A DNA stretch of 64,000 bases from Pantoea sp. Lij88 (GTDB lineage: Bacteria > Pseudomonadota > Gammaproteobacteria > Enterobacterales > Enterobacteriaceae): positions 2,542,001-2,606,000 of the forward strand of contig NZ_CP118269.1 of the NCBI RefSeq assembly GCF_030062155.1. The letters run 5' to 3'. The notes under the pieces are model-generated. The model searched no databases and had not been told where the DNA came from. It was given only the letters and a program-made list of their open reading frames with translations. This document shows positions 26,791 through 35,314 of the stretch, one piece after another. The translations under genes were made by a program, and so were the position numbers. Within the stretch, counting starts at the first letter, position 1; each line of letters opens with the position of its first letter.

Positions 26791-26846
26791 GATCGCTTTT
26801 GTCCTGACATCCGAACCGGAATCGGGCTGTTCTGAAGGGCTTACAC

Positions 26847-27107
26847 ATGCAATATATTCTTCCCCGGACTAATCAGGAAATTGCTGATTATTTTAACCCT
26901 GCGGCGAATAAACCGGCCAGCGAGATGGAAATGCTGGGTATCCTTGTTGCAGAGATCCTGCAGTCAGGCATGCCAGTGAATAATAAAGCGATTATTTCCA
27001 AACTCATTCATCGGCTGGAACTGGAAAGTGACAGGGAAATGCTGGATATCTATCGACAGTTGCTCGACCTGGTCGTCCATAAAACCCCGGACGATTTCTC
27101 GCTGTAA
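26847..27107 (+). CDS. AriR/YmgB-family regulatory connector protein
   Basis: 86-residue protein of the YcgZ/YmgA/AriR family, small proteins linked to biofilm, acid and Rcs signalling in E. coli. The conserved core is clear: VNNKAIISKLIHRLELESDREMLDIYRQLLDLV, close to E. coli AriR's VNNKNIILSLIHSLE pattern. The ATG has a GAAGGG site seven bases upstream. Two terminators lie upstream and no separate strong promoter was found, so expression may depend on read-through. Target protein unknown. Confidence 0.82.
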   Translation: MQYILPRTNQEIADYFNPAANKPASEMEMLGILVAEILQSGMPVNNKAIISKLIHRLELESDREMLDIYRQLLDLVVHKTPDDFSL

Positions 27108-27110
27108 CGC

Positions 27111-27141
27111 GGACTCCACGGAGGGAGTCCCCCCCCTTTTT
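27111..27141 (+). terminator. Weak terminator after the AriR-like gene
   Basis: GGACTCC/GGAGTCC, seven base pairs, followed by six C and five T. The C-run between stem and T-run makes it non-canonical. Confidence 0.4.
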
Positions 27142-27245
27142 CTGGCATCTTCGCCAGTCGCCCGGTACTATCTGCCCCTCACCATTATCAAAATCTTCCC
27201 GCCCCTCGCGCGGGAGCAAAACAACTAAAGAGCCTGCAAACCTTT

Positions 27246-28751
27246 ATGACTCAAACCAATGATGTTGCCGCAACCGATGTTGTGGCGGGCGATATCAGTG
27301 TGGGGCGCGTTCTGCGTTCGCCTGCGCTGCTGACCCGCGAATGCCTGGCCGGAGTCATTACCGCGCTGGCATTAATCCCTGAAGTGATCTCCTTTTCCGT
27401 TATTGCTGGTGTCGATCCGAAAGTCAGTCTGGTCGCGTCGGTGGTGCTCTGCCTGACCCTGTCGATACTCGGTGGACGCCCGGCGATGGTCACGGCCGCT
27501 GCCGGTTCCGTGGCGCTGGTGATCGGGCCGATGGTCCATCTGCACGGCGTGGAATATATTCTGCCTGCGGTCGTGATGGGCGGCGTGATTCAGATTCTGT
27601 TTGGCGTGGCCGGTCTGGCGCGCATGATGCGCTATATCCCCCGCTCGGTCATGCTGGGATTTGTGAATGCGCTCGGTGTGCTGATTTTCTTTGCTCAGGT
27701 ACCGCACGTCTGGGGGCAGTCACCCCTGGTGTGGATCTTCTTTGCCGTGACCCTGGCTATCGTGCTGTTGCTGCCACGCCTGTTCAGAAGCGTTCCTTCT
27801 CCTCTTGTTGCGATTGTGGTGGTGACGGGTGTCGCGCTGCTGATGGGCTATCACATGCCGAACGTGGGCGATGAGGGGCCGATGAGTCCCGGCCTGCCTG
27901 GTTTTAACAGCCTGCTGGTGCCGCTTAATCTGCAGACGCTGCAGATTATCTGGCCTACCGCACTCAGCATCGCTTTTGTCGGGCTGATGGAGTCACTGCT
28001 GACCGCCAAACTGGTCGATGATCTGACCGATACCCCCTCCAGTAAGCGTCGTGAATCCTGGGGCTTAGGCGTGGCGAATATTCTGGCGGGATTTTATGGC
28101 GGTATCGCCGGATGCGCGATGATCGGTCAGACCATCGTCAATGTTGAGCTGGGTCGGGCGCGCAGCCGTGTTTCTACCGTAGCCGCCGGTCTGGTGCTGC
28201 TGTTACTGGTGACCGGGCTGAGCCGGGTTATGGCACAGATCCCGATGGTCGTGCTGGCCGGGATCATGATGGTCGTGGCGGTGAAAACCGTTAACTGGCA
28301 TAGCCTGCAGCCCGCGACCCTGAAACGTATGCCGTGGTCAGAGACGCTGATTATGGTGCTGACGGTGGCGGTGACGGTCTGGACAGGTAATCTGGCACTG
28401 GGCGTGCTGGCTGGGGTCATTCTGGCGATGCTGCTGTTTGCCCGCCGCATTGCGCACGTGATTCATGCGGAACGTCAGCTGAGCGAAGATGGCGAATCGG
28501 TACGCTACGTGGTACGCGGTCCGCTCTTCTTTGCCAGCAGCAACGATTTGTTTGAGCATTTTGATTATGCGCATGACCCGAAAAAAGTGACTATCGACTT
28601 AACGCACGCTCAGATCTGGGATGCATCCAGCGTCGCGGCGCTGGATGGGATTGAATATCGCTATCAGCGCTATGGTGCAGAGGTGACCATTGAAGGGCTT
28701 GATCTACGCAGCACTGACTTCCATCAGCGTCTGACCGGTAATTTCGGCTAA
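27246..28751 (+). CDS. SulP-family anion transporter with STAS domain
   Basis: 501-residue inner-membrane protein. Residues about 20-400 form the SulP transport core of 10-12 helices (IPEVISFSVIAGVDPKVSL, GGRPAMVTAAAGSVALVIGP, ESLLTAKLVDDLTDTPSSKRRE), and residues about 405-490 are a short STAS domain (DLTHAQIWDASSVAALDGI). Substrate may be sulfate, bicarbonate or another small anion; this clade (YbaR/YvdB-like) is poorly defined. The start has no good ribosome site but the frame and the SulP start agree. It stands alone, with a hairpin after it. Confidence 0.87.
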   Translation: MTQTNDVAATDVVAGDISVGRVLRSPALLTRECLAGVITALALIPEVISFSVIAGVDPKVSLVASVVLCLTLSILGGRPAMVTAAAGSVALVIGPMVHLHGVEYILPAVVMGGVIQILFGVAGLARMMRYIPRSVMLGFVNALGVLIFFAQVPHVWGQSPLVWIFFAVTLAIVLLLPRLFRSVPSPLVAIVVVTGVALLMGYHMPNVGDEGPMSPGLPGFNSLLVPLNLQTLQIIWPTALSIAFVGLMESLLTAKLVDDLTDTPSSKRRESWGLGVANILAGFYGGIAGCAMIGQTIVNVELGRARSRVSTVAAGLVLLLLVTGLSRVMAQIPMVVLAGIMMVVAVKTVNWHSLQPATLKRMPWSETLIMVLTVAVTVWTGNLALGVLAGVILAMLLFARRIAHVIHAERQLSEDGESVRYVVRGPLFFASSNDLFEHFDYAHDPKKVTIDLTHAQIWDASSVAALDGIEYRYQRYGAEVTIEGLDLRSTDFHQRLTGNFG

Positions 28752-28760
28752 GAAACTCCG

Positions 28761-28785
28761 TTCTGCTGCCTCACCGGCAGCAGAA
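28761..28785 (+). terminator. Hairpin after the SulP gene
   Basis: TTCTGCTGCC/GGCAGCAGAA is a perfect 10-bp stem with a five-base loop; only three T follow. It sits between two convergent genes and may act on either strand. Confidence 0.55.
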
Positions 28786-28786
28786 T

Positions 28787-28987
28787 TTACTCAGCCTTTT
28801 GCCGACGCGCACGGTATCGGCCCACCATGGTGATCAACGCCTGATAGATTAAACCGGCGTAGAGACTTGTCAGAATCGCCAGACCCGGTTCTTTGCCCTG
28901 CTGATGCCATGACATAAACCACATGAACACGCCCCACAGTACAGAGAACACCAGCCACCCGCGGACGAACTTCATAATGCCATTCAT
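28787..28987 (-). CDS. Small two-helix membrane protein, unknown function
   Basis: 66-residue protein with two hydrophobic spans (about 8-25 and 35-55) and a basic tail (GRYRARRQKAE), suggesting both ends face the cytoplasm. ATG at 28987 follows GAGGAG. The longer frame to 29050 lacks a ribosome site. I recognise no family. Confidence 0.6.
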   Translation of the reverse strand: MNGIMKFVRGWLVFSVLWGVFMWFMSWHQQGKEPGLAILTSLYAGLIYQALITMVGRYRARRQKAE

Positions 28988-29180
28988 AACGACTCCTCTT
29001 AAATGAGGCGCTACCTTAGCGTGCTCCTGCCCGAAACGCATTGCCAGCATGTCCGGGTTGAGAGGCGTCTCAAAGAATGGTCACTCATTCGCGCTTCACG
29101 CCGGGCATTTCACCTTGTCCGGGCGATTTTGTGGTGATTCTCTATACTCTACGTTCCGCTTAACTGATCAGGGAATTACG

Positions 29181-29369
29181 ATGAAACGTACTGCTTACCT
29201 GTTATCGACGCTGGCTATCCTTGCTACTCTCACCGCCTGTGCACCACCACCACCAGGCAGAGATGCCCCACCACCGCCAGGCAAAGACGCCCCTCCACCA
29301 CCACCAGGCGGGCAGCAGCCGGTTGGCGCACCGGGCGGCGCTGGCCCTGCAGGACAACCGCAGGGATAA
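29181..29369 (+). CDS. Small proline-rich lipoprotein
   Basis: 62-residue secreted lipoprotein. The signal peptide ends in the lipobox LTAC (Cys21). The mature part is almost only Pro, Gly, Asp, Ala and Gln, with three tandem copies of a PPPPG(R/K)DA-like unit, then a GQQPVGAPGGAGPAGQPQG tail. The ATG at 29181 has an AGGGA site. It is likely anchored in the outer membrane with an extended tail reaching through the periplasm. Function unknown; repeats make the tail length prone to change between strains. Confidence 0.7.
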   Translation: MKRTAYLLSTLAILATLTACAPPPPGRDAPPPPGKDAPPPPPGGQQPVGAPGGAGPAGQPQG

Positions 29370-29400
29370 TGTCTTTCAGCCAGTCTGCCCTGCAGGCTGG

Positions 29401-30246
29401 CTAATGCCGAAAGGCACAGCCGCAGGCTGACATCTCACCCGGTACGATTTTGCCAAAATGGGAGTGACGCTGCTCTATCTGCCCCTTTCCTCCGCGGCTT
29501 TCAGCCGTTTGCCCCAGCCAGCGATCTATCGCATTGGCGGTGATCTGCCGGATATCAGGTGACCAGCTGGTAAGATGCCAGGTAGGGCTGCGGGCTTCCT
29601 CGCTGTCTCCAAATCCTGCCACCGCCAGATGGACACCCTGACCGAAATCGCGGATTGCCTGCATCGCCCCAAACGCCAGCAGATCGCTTTCACAGAAGAG
29701 TGCCTGAATACGCTCAGAGGCCCGGGTCTTCTTCAGATAGTGCATCATCGCCTGCCAGGCGCTTTCACGATCGTCACCCTCCGCTGTCAGCCCGGCGTTC
29801 AACACCCTGCCCGCCGCCTGCAGCGTAGTGCTGTAACCCTGCTTTTGCGCACTTTCTCCGGGCTGGCTCTGCATAAAGCCAAACCGCTGATGCCCCTGCG
29901 CGAGCAGCAATTCTGCTGTCACTTGCCCCGCCTGCAGCGCATCCGCCTGCAGTTCAGGCTCAGCGTCGAACTCAAGTACCGGCAGATGACCGGCATGCGT
30001 CACCCTGCTGCCGGGTAAGACCAGCAGACCACGCAGCGCAAGAGGGGCTGACCGCCGGATGAGGGCGGTGAGTTCCTCCTGGGTCTGGCCACTCAGCAGC
30101 ACGGTAACCATACCGCGCGCGTTGAGCTGGCGCGTAACTTCGTCCAGCACTTTCTGCTGATACGGATTGAACAACTGGCTGGCGACAACACCGATAACCG
30201 GGGGTAAAGCCGAACCCGTTGAGTCAGGCGTAGAAGATGTGATCAT
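29401..30246 (-). CDS. LacI-type sensor domain protein lacking a DNA-binding domain
   Basis: 281-residue protein whose sequence from about residue 18 on is the effector-binding half of a LacI/GalR regulator (IGVVASQLFNPYQQKVLDEVT, GHQRFGFMQSQ, FCESDLLAFGAMQAIRDFG, VAGFGDSEEARSPTWHLTS). The usual 50-60-residue N-terminal helix-turn-helix and hinge are missing; none can be found in any frame in the 200 bases upstream. ATG at 30246 is the likely start, with AGAAG ten bases before it; a TTG at 30276 is possible. There is no signal peptide, so it is not a periplasmic binding protein. It may bind a sugar or act through partner repressors. Confidence 0.78.
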   Translation of the reverse strand: MITSSTPDSTGSALPPVIGVVASQLFNPYQQKVLDEVTRQLNARGMVTVLLSGQTQEELTALIRRSAPLALRGLLVLPGSRVTHAGHLPVLEFDAEPELQADALQAGQVTAELLLAQGHQRFGFMQSQPGESAQKQGYSTTLQAAGRVLNAGLTAEGDDRESAWQAMMHYLKKTRASERIQALFCESDLLAFGAMQAIRDFGQGVHLAVAGFGDSEEARSPTWHLTSWSPDIRQITANAIDRWLGQTAESRGGKGQIEQRHSHFGKIVPGEMSACGCAFRH

Positions 30247-30409
30247 TGACGTGAACTTCTCTGCGACGGCAAACAATATCCATTACTTTACGGTAAACCA
30301 ATCTGTTTCAACAGGTTATGGCGTTCGACACAGGCCGCAAAAATGCGTGAAATCGGATGTAACGGGATTGGTGGTGGCAGATGAGCCGGTGTAAACAGGA
30401 GACAGAAAA

Positions 30410-30485
30410 TGGACCGGGCAGCAGGAGTTGAACCCGCATCGTCAACCCCTGAAGAGTTGCAGTAATACCTTTATACCATGCCCGA
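30410..30485 (-). tRNA. Aberrant tRNA-Gly-like gene, apparent UCA anticodon
   Basis: On the minus strand, 76 bases fold as a tRNA related to E. coli tRNA-Gly(UCC): acceptor TCGGGCA/TGCCCGG with U1-G72 wobble, discriminator T, encoded CCA, D-arm GTATAAAGGTATTAC, and T-arm GCGGGTTCAACTCCTGC. The anticodon arm differs: the only good stem is CAACT/GGTTG, giving a 7-base loop CTTCAGG with anticodon TCA (reads UGA) and an extra base before the stem. The tRNA could be a pseudogene or an odd functional RNA. It is separate from the three-tRNA operon, whose terminator lies at 31011-31033. Confidence 0.55.
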
Positions 30486-30695
30486 ATGGCGTGCCGGGAA
30501 AGCCGCGCTGTGTGAACAAGGGTAGTGCCACTTTGCGATCAGGCAAGCGCAAGCGGCAGCGATTTTTTGCCCCTCTGTATGCAACCAAAAATGAGGTACC
30601 TGCGCCCGCCGGTGTTGATTATTCAACTAACCTTAAGAATCAGGCAGCCTGTTCCGGTCGGGACTGATGGCCAACACTACGCAGAGGTCAAGACT
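30486..30695. other. Intergenic, no supported gene
   Basis: Short stretch between the tRNA-like gene and a small ORF. A run of in-frame codons here is only the 5' extension of the ORF starting at 30696 and has no ribosome site. No clear promoter for the tRNA-like gene was found (TTGCCT/TACCCT is weak). Confidence 0.5.
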
Positions 30696-30953
30696 ATGCC
30701 TTCAGGACAATTTTACGTGATTGATCAACCCGAACTGAATTTTACGGCCAATTATCATATTGATACGGTCAAGGACAAACCCTACCCATCAAGAATGGTA
30801 CTGGAGATCAGGAAGCAGTCACAGCCCACCGAGGCCTTTGAGGCTGTCAGCATCGGACATGAGGTGACCTTTGTCTCGTCCAGCGGTGAGGCGCAGCGGA
30901 TGGTGCTGATCAGTGATACGGAGGATGAACTGGTTTTCAGCTCTGAGGCGTGA
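30696..30953 (+). CDS. Small protein of unknown function
   Basis: 85-residue soluble protein (MPSGQFYVIDQPELNFTANYH... ending ISDTEDELVFSSEA). It is mostly beta-strand-like by pattern, acidic at the C-terminus, with no signal peptide, helix-turn-helix or Cys. The ATG at 30696 follows AGAGGT eight bases upstream. I do not recognise the family. Codon use is ordinary for the region. It lies between two tRNA units on the opposite strand. Confidence 0.55.
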   Translation: MPSGQFYVIDQPELNFTANYHIDTVKDKPYPSRMVLEIRKQSQPTEAFEAVSIGHEVTFVSSSGEAQRMVLISDTEDELVFSSEA

Positions 30954-31010
30954 GGCTGTTTCAGGCATTATGGTGAGATTGCCGTGTCAGTCACGCCAGA
31001 TTACAGGCAC

Positions 31011-31033
31011 AAAAAAACCGCCCTTGGGCGGTT
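31011..31033 (-). terminator. Terminator of the glyW-cysT-leuZ operon
   Basis: AACCGCCC/GGGCGGTT stem, followed on the minus strand by seven T (AAAAAAA at 31011-31017 on plus). It lies 50 bases beyond leuZ. Confidence 0.85.
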
Positions 31034-31082
31034 ACGACATTACTGCATATTACTTATTATTCTTTTTTCTGCGGCAGAAATA

Positions 31083-31169
31083 TGGTGCCCGGGGCGGGAC
31101 TTGAACCCGCACAGCCTTACAGCCGAGGGATTTTAAATCCCTTGTGTCTACCGATTTCACCACCCGGGC
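31083..31169 (-). tRNA. leuZ: tRNA-Leu (UAA)
   Basis: 87-base class II tRNA, acceptor GCCCGGG/CCCGGGC, encoded CCA, anticodon TAA in loop TTTAAAA, and a long variable arm. Third of the glyW-cysT-leuZ set that follows pgsA in E. coli. Confidence 0.97.
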
Positions 31170-31179
31170 AGGGTGTAAC

Positions 31180-31253
31180 TGGAGGCGCGTCCCGGAGTCG
31201 AACCGAGGTACACGGATTTGCAATCCGCTGCATAGCCACTCTGCCAACGCGCC
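31180..31253 (-). tRNA. cysT: tRNA-Cys (GCA)
   Basis: 74-base tRNA, acceptor GGCGCGT/ACGCGCC, anticodon GCA in GGATTGCAAATCC, T-loop TTCGACT, encoded CCA. Lies ten bases before leuZ. Confidence 0.97.
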
Positions 31254-31293
31254 TTAAACTGATGTGCCGTCAGGTTAACCTGACCTGCGAATC

Positions 31294-31369
<76 letters not shown>

Positions 31370-31521
31370 AATTTTCAGCAATTTCGTCGAACCTGCTGAT
31401 TTTACTTATCTTCTGGCAGCCTGGCTGCCGTTCGATGCGATGCATTCTACTTAGATGGCGCAATGAGTCAATAAAATTATCCTCACAGCGCGTCCGTTTG
31501 CTGCTTTTTAAATCGTATCGA

Positions 31522-32070
31522 TCACGGTTCGAGCAGATCGCCCCGTGCGGCGCTTAAATACTGGAACATCGACCAGAAAGTCAGCACAGCGGCAATGTAT
31601 AACGCCACCACACCAATCGCCACGACGGTCGCATCCGGACGCCATAACAGTGCAAAAAGAGACAGCATTTGTGCCGTCGTTTTCACTTTACCAATCCAGG
31701 AAACCGACACGCTGCTGCGCTTGCCAATTTCCGCCATCCATTCACGCAGCGCAGAGATGATGATTTCACGGGCAATCATGGTCGCCGCAGGCAGAGTAAT
31801 CCACCAGGCGTGGAAATGTTCAGCCACCAGCACCAGCGCGATCGCCACCAGCACTTTATCGGCAACCGGGTCGAGAAACGCCCCAAAGCGCGTCGTCTGC
31901 TTCCAGCGGCGCGCCAGGAAACCATCAAACCAGTCGGTAACAGCAGCAAAGATGAAAATCAGTGCGGTAGCCAGCGGCGCCCAGGTGAACGGCAGATAGA
32001 AAGCCAGCACAAAGAACGGGATGAGCACGACTCGAAACAGGGTGAGACACGTCGGGATGTTTAATTGCAT
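31522..32070 (-). CDS. pgsA: CDP-diacylglycerol-glycerol-3-phosphate 3-phosphatidyltransferase
   Basis: Makes phosphatidylglycerophosphate, the first committed step to phosphatidylglycerol and cardiolipin. 182 residues, same as E. coli, with four hydrophobic helices and the CDP-alcohol phosphotransferase motif [27 protein letters not shown] (DGx2ARx8Gx3Dx3D). It lies between uvrC and glyW exactly as in E. coli and is probably transcribed with uvrY-uvrC. Confidence 0.98.
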   Translation of the reverse strand: MQLNIPTCLTLFRVVLIPFFVLAFYLPFTWAPLATALIFIFAAVTDWFDGFLARRWKQTTRFGAFLDPVADKVLVAIALVLVAEHFHAWWITLPAATMIAREIIISALREWMAEIGKRSSVSVSWIGKVKTTAQMLSLFALLWRPDATVVAIGVVALYIAAVLTFWSMFQYLSAARGDLLEP

Positions 32071-32139
32071 ATGCCGGTAACTGTCTGGATATAGGTAGAA
32101 TTTAGCCTATGTTCCTACATTGCCCCCCCCGTTTCAATG

Positions 32140-33972
32140 CTAGTGTTTCAACGAGTAGTATATTTTTTCTGCCAGAGCGTGTGAGATACCGGGTACATTG
32201 GCGATCTCCTCCACCGACGCATTCATCAGCGGTTGCAGGCCTCCCATGTACTTAAGCAGTTGCTGACGCCGTTTCGGCCCCACGCCTTCGATGCTTTCCA
32301 GGGCACTGGTGTTCTTTACTTTGGCCCGTTTTTTACGGTGACCCGAAATAGCATGATTGTGAGCGTCATCACGAATGTGCTGAATCACATGCAGCGCAGG
32401 TGCATCTGGTGGCAGTGAAACGCCCTCGCCTTCCGCCTCAAAGAACAGCGTTTCCAGTCCGGCTTTACGATCGCTGCCTTTGGCGACGCCGAGTAAGATG
32501 GGCTGATTTTTATCCCACGGCACATCCAGCTCCGCGAAGACCTGTATCGCCTGCGACAGCTGGCCTTTACCGCCATCGATCAGGATCACATCCGGGATCT
32601 TATCTTCTTCAATCGCTTTACCATACCGGCGACGCAACACCTGGTTCATGGCGGCGTAGTCATCACCGGGTGTAATGCCGGTGATGTTATAGCGACGATA
32701 ATCGGCGCGCAGCGGACCATTCTGGTCAAACACCACGCAGGAGGCGATGGTCTGCTCTCCCATGGTGTGGCTGATATCGAAACACTCCATGCGTTTAATC
32801 TTGTCGAGATCAAGAAACTCCGCGAGCGCCATCAGGCGCTGATGAATCGTGGAGTGCTGTGCCAGACGCGTGGTTAACGCCGTGGCGGCATTGGTGCGCG
32901 CCAGCTTGAGGTAACGGGCGCGATCGCCACGCGGCTTGCTCTGGATAGAAACGCGGCGTCCTGCCAGCTCGCTGAGCGACTCCGCCAGCAGTTCGCGCTC
33001 CGGCAGGGTAAAGTCCAGCAGGATGTCGCCAGGCAGCGTGCGTGCCTCGCTGCCCTGCAGGTAGAACTGCCCGACAAAGGTCTGCACGACCTCGGCCAGA
33101 TCGGTATCCACCGGCACTTTCGGGAAGTAGCTGCGGCTGCCGAGTACTTTGCCCTGACGGATAAACAGCACGTGAAGACAGGCCATACCCGATTCATAAG
33201 CCACACCCATCACATCCAGGTCATCGCCCTGATTCGAGACAAACTGTTTTTCAGTGATGCGTCGCACGGCCTGAATCTGATCGCGCAGGCGCGCTGCCTC
33301 TTCAAAGCGCAGGCCAGTACTCGCCTCTTCCATGCGTTTGACCAGCTGGTTGAGGACCTGATCGTCTTTACCGGCCAGGAACAGGTGCACATAGTCGGTC
33401 TGCTCGGCATACTCCTCCTCACTGACCAGCCCGGCAACACAGGGGCCAAGACAGCGGCCAATCTGATATTGCAGACAGGGCCGGGAGCGATTGCGGTAGA
33501 CGCTGTTTTCGCACTGGCGGATAGGAAAGACTTTTTGCAGCAGCCCCAGCGTTTCCCGCACCGCATAGCCGTTCGGGAACGGGCCAAAGTATTCGCCTTT
33601 GGCGTGCTTTGCACCACGGTGCATCGCCAGTCGCGGATGGGTATCGCTGCTGAGAAAGATGTAGGGATACGATTTATCGTCGCGCAGCAGAACGTTATAG
33701 CGCGGCTGATAGAGCTTAATGTAGTTATGCTCAAGCAGCAGCGCTTCGGTTTCGGTGTGGGTAACGGTGACATCGATGTGCTGGATATTGCTGACCAGCG
33801 CTTCGGTTTTGCGGCTGCCGACCTGAGCGCGGAAGTAGCTGGTCAGACGCTTCTTCAGGTCTTTGGCTTTGCCCACATAGATGACGGTGCCTGAGGCGTC
33901 ATACATGCGGTAAACACCGGGTTTGCTGGTTACCGTACTCAGAAAGGCTTTGGAATCAAAAACGTCATTCAC
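32140..33972 (-). CDS. uvrC: Excinuclease ABC subunit C
   Basis: Nuclease of nucleotide excision repair that cuts both sides of a lesion in the UvrB-DNA complex. 610 residues as in E. coli. The N-terminal GIY-YIG domain reads [25 protein letters not shown]; then comes a UvrB-binding UVR region, an RNase H-like endonuclease domain ([10 protein letters not shown]), and a C-terminal tandem helix-hairpin-helix ([20 protein letters not shown]). Start is a GTG at 33972 overlapping the uvrY stop by eight bases, so the two are coupled. Confidence 0.98.
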   Translation of the reverse strand: MNDVFDSKAFLSTVTSKPGVYRMYDASGTVIYVGKAKDLKKRLTSYFRAQVGSRKTEALVSNIQHIDVTVTHTETEALLLEHNYIKLYQPRYNVLLRDDKSYPYIFLSSDTHPRLAMHRGAKHAKGEYFGPFPNGYAVRETLGLLQKVFPIRQCENSVYRNRSRPCLQYQIGRCLGPCVAGLVSEEEYAEQTDYVHLFLAGKDDQVLNQLVKRMEEASTGLRFEEAARLRDQIQAVRRITEKQFVSNQGDDLDVMGVAYESGMACLHVLFIRQGKVLGSRSYFPKVPVDTDLAEVVQTFVGQFYLQGSEARTLPGDILLDFTLPERELLAESLSELAGRRVSIQSKPRGDRARYLKLARTNAATALTTRLAQHSTIHQRLMALAEFLDLDKIKRMECFDISHTMGEQTIASCVVFDQNGPLRADYRRYNITGITPGDDYAAMNQVLRRRYGKAIEEDKIPDVILIDGGKGQLSQAIQVFAELDVPWDKNQPILLGVAKGSDRKAGLETLFFEAEGEGVSLPPDAPALHVIQHIRDDAHNHAISGHRKKRAKVKNTSALESIEGVGPKRRQQLLKYMGGLQPLMNASVEEIANVPGISHALAEKIYYSLKH

Positions 33973-34624
33973 TACTGATTAACGGCTCCGCATTATAGAG
34001 GCCATGTCGAATGGCCAGATGCGTTAACTCTACATCGCCACTGATATTCAGTTTGCTGAACATTCGGTAGCGGTAACTGTTAACGGTTTTAGGACTGAGA
34101 TTTAACTGCTCGGAAATTTCCGTCACCTTTTGTCCTCGGGTGATCATCAGCATAATCTGCAATTCCCTTTCCGACAAACAGCTAAAGGGAGATTCCGCCT
34201 TTTGCGGCTCAATCTGGCTCAGTGCCATCTGCTGAGCAATATCCGATGCGATGTAGCGCTGACCGGCATTCACCGAGCGAATCGCATTGATCACTTCCTG
34301 TGGCGCAGCCCCTTTACTGAGGTAGCCGGCTGCACCCGCCTGCATGACTTTCGCAGGCAGCGGATTTTCCGTGTGAATGGTCAGCATGATGATTTTGATA
34401 TCGGGGTTGTAACGCACGATTTTGCGCGTCGCCTCCAGTCCGCCAATCCCAGGCATGTTCATGTCCATCAGGATCACATCAACCTGGTTGGCGCGGCACC
34501 ACTTAGCCGCATCCTCGCCACAGTTGACTTCTCCGACCACGGCCAGACCTTTGACATCCTCCAGAATGCGACGGATTCCGGCACGGACAAGTTCATGGTC
34601 ATCAACAAGAAGCACACTGATCAA
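33965..34624 (-). CDS. uvrY: Response regulator UvrY (BarA-UvrY/GacA)
   Basis: 219-residue NarL-type response regulator, partner of the BarA sensor; switches on CsrB/CsrC small RNAs and so carbon storage, biofilm and virulence control. The receiver holds DD at 8-9 of [11 protein letters not shown] and phospho-accepting Asp54 in ILMDMNMPG; the C-terminal LuxR-type helix-turn-helix reads [23 protein letters not shown]. The start is TTG at 34624, after GGAG with ideal spacing; the longer frame to 34660 is rejected by comparison with E. coli UvrY. Confidence 0.96.
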   Translation of the reverse strand: MISVLLVDDHELVRAGIRRILEDVKGLAVVGEVNCGEDAAKWCRANQVDVILMDMNMPGIGGLEATRKIVRYNPDIKIIMLTIHTENPLPAKVMQAGAAGYLSKGAAPQEVINAIRSVNAGQRYIASDIAQQMALSQIEPQKAESPFSCLSERELQIMLMITRGQKVTEISEQLNLSPKTVNSYRYRMFSKLNISGDVELTHLAIRHGLYNAEPLISSE

Positions 34625-35056
34625 CGGGGAAACTCCAGAGGCTAAAAAAAGAGGAAGCAATTAGCGATTGCGAGGGGTAATCATACCCGCTTTTACCTCA
34701 AAAGCACATCAACAAAGCAAAACTGTCCAGCCTTTACATCATCATTTTTAGCCTGGCCCAGCCAGCGATAACAGGCATTTCTGGCAACAGGCAGGGCCGC
34801 GGGATAATCCGTAAACTCTCACCATTTCATGGCATTAACGGTCTTCGCTGCTGACCCCCGCTGCTGCTGGCTCGGGCGTTCTCTGGCCCGGCGATCGCTG
34901 TGATTACTTTCAGCGATTGATTAGTTGTACTGGACAAACCAGCGGTGACTGGCAAAGCGAACCGGCTGCCTCAGCAACTTACTGACCCTGTGATATACTC
35001 ACGTACTGCTGTTCGGTCAGATTGCCGACACATTGTCATTCACTAAGGAGAAACGC
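34625..35056. promoter_or_regulatory. Divergent uvrY/yecF intergenic region
   Basis: About 430 bases without an ORF of interest. For yecF, an extended -10 TGATATACT (34991-34999) lies 58 bases before the start. For uvrY, TATGAT on the minus strand (34680-34685) is a possible -10 with no good -35. In between are GC-rich short repeats but no clear terminator or RNA. Regulators of uvrY known in E. coli include SdiA, whose gene is close by; no site is claimed. Confidence 0.35.
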
Positions 35057-35281
35057 ATGAGCGATGAAGATTTTGCAACTTCGCAGGAAGCCCGGAAATT
35101 AGCCGATGAAATCGCGGGTCTGAAGATGATGATTACCCTGATCCTGAAAGGTATGGGCCAGGCGGATGCCGGCAAAGTGATTATCAATATGGAACGCTAC
35201 GTACAGACGCTCGGCGACAAGCCTCAGGCAGAAGTCTTCAGCAATACCATTAAACAGATTAAAACAGCCTACCGTCAGTAA
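35057..35281 (+). CDS. yecF: DUF2594 protein YecF
   Basis: 74-residue cytoplasmic protein, the same length as E. coli YecF and with the same place beside sdiA-uvrY. It is helical, rich in Lys/Glu/Met (ARKLADEIAGLKMMITLILKGMG). Start at 35057 follows AAGGAG. Its role is not known. Confidence 0.93.
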   Translation: MSDEDFATSQEARKLADEIAGLKMMITLILKGMGQADAGKVIINMERYVQTLGDKPQAEVFSNTIKQIKTAYRQ

Positions 35282-35286
35282 GCTTT

Positions 35287-35310
35287 TTTGCCCCCAGCAG
35301 CGGGGGCAAA
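35287..35310. other. Hairpin between convergent yecF and the luxI-type gene
   Basis: TTTGCCCCC/GGGGGCAAA, a nine-bp stem with a six-base loop. The T-run precedes, rather than follows, the stem on both strands' 3' sides, so it is not a textbook terminator though it may still end transcription. Confidence 0.45.
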
Positions 35311-35314
35311 CAGA

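Noticed and set aside
30247..30409. Search for a separate helix-turn-helix ORF for the LacI-like protein
   Set aside because: Only an 18-residue frame (MDIVCRREV...) precedes it; no LacI DNA-binding signature in any frame.
35287..35310. Hairpin taken as a terminator
   Set aside because: The T-run is on the wrong side of the stem for both strands; listed only as a hairpin.
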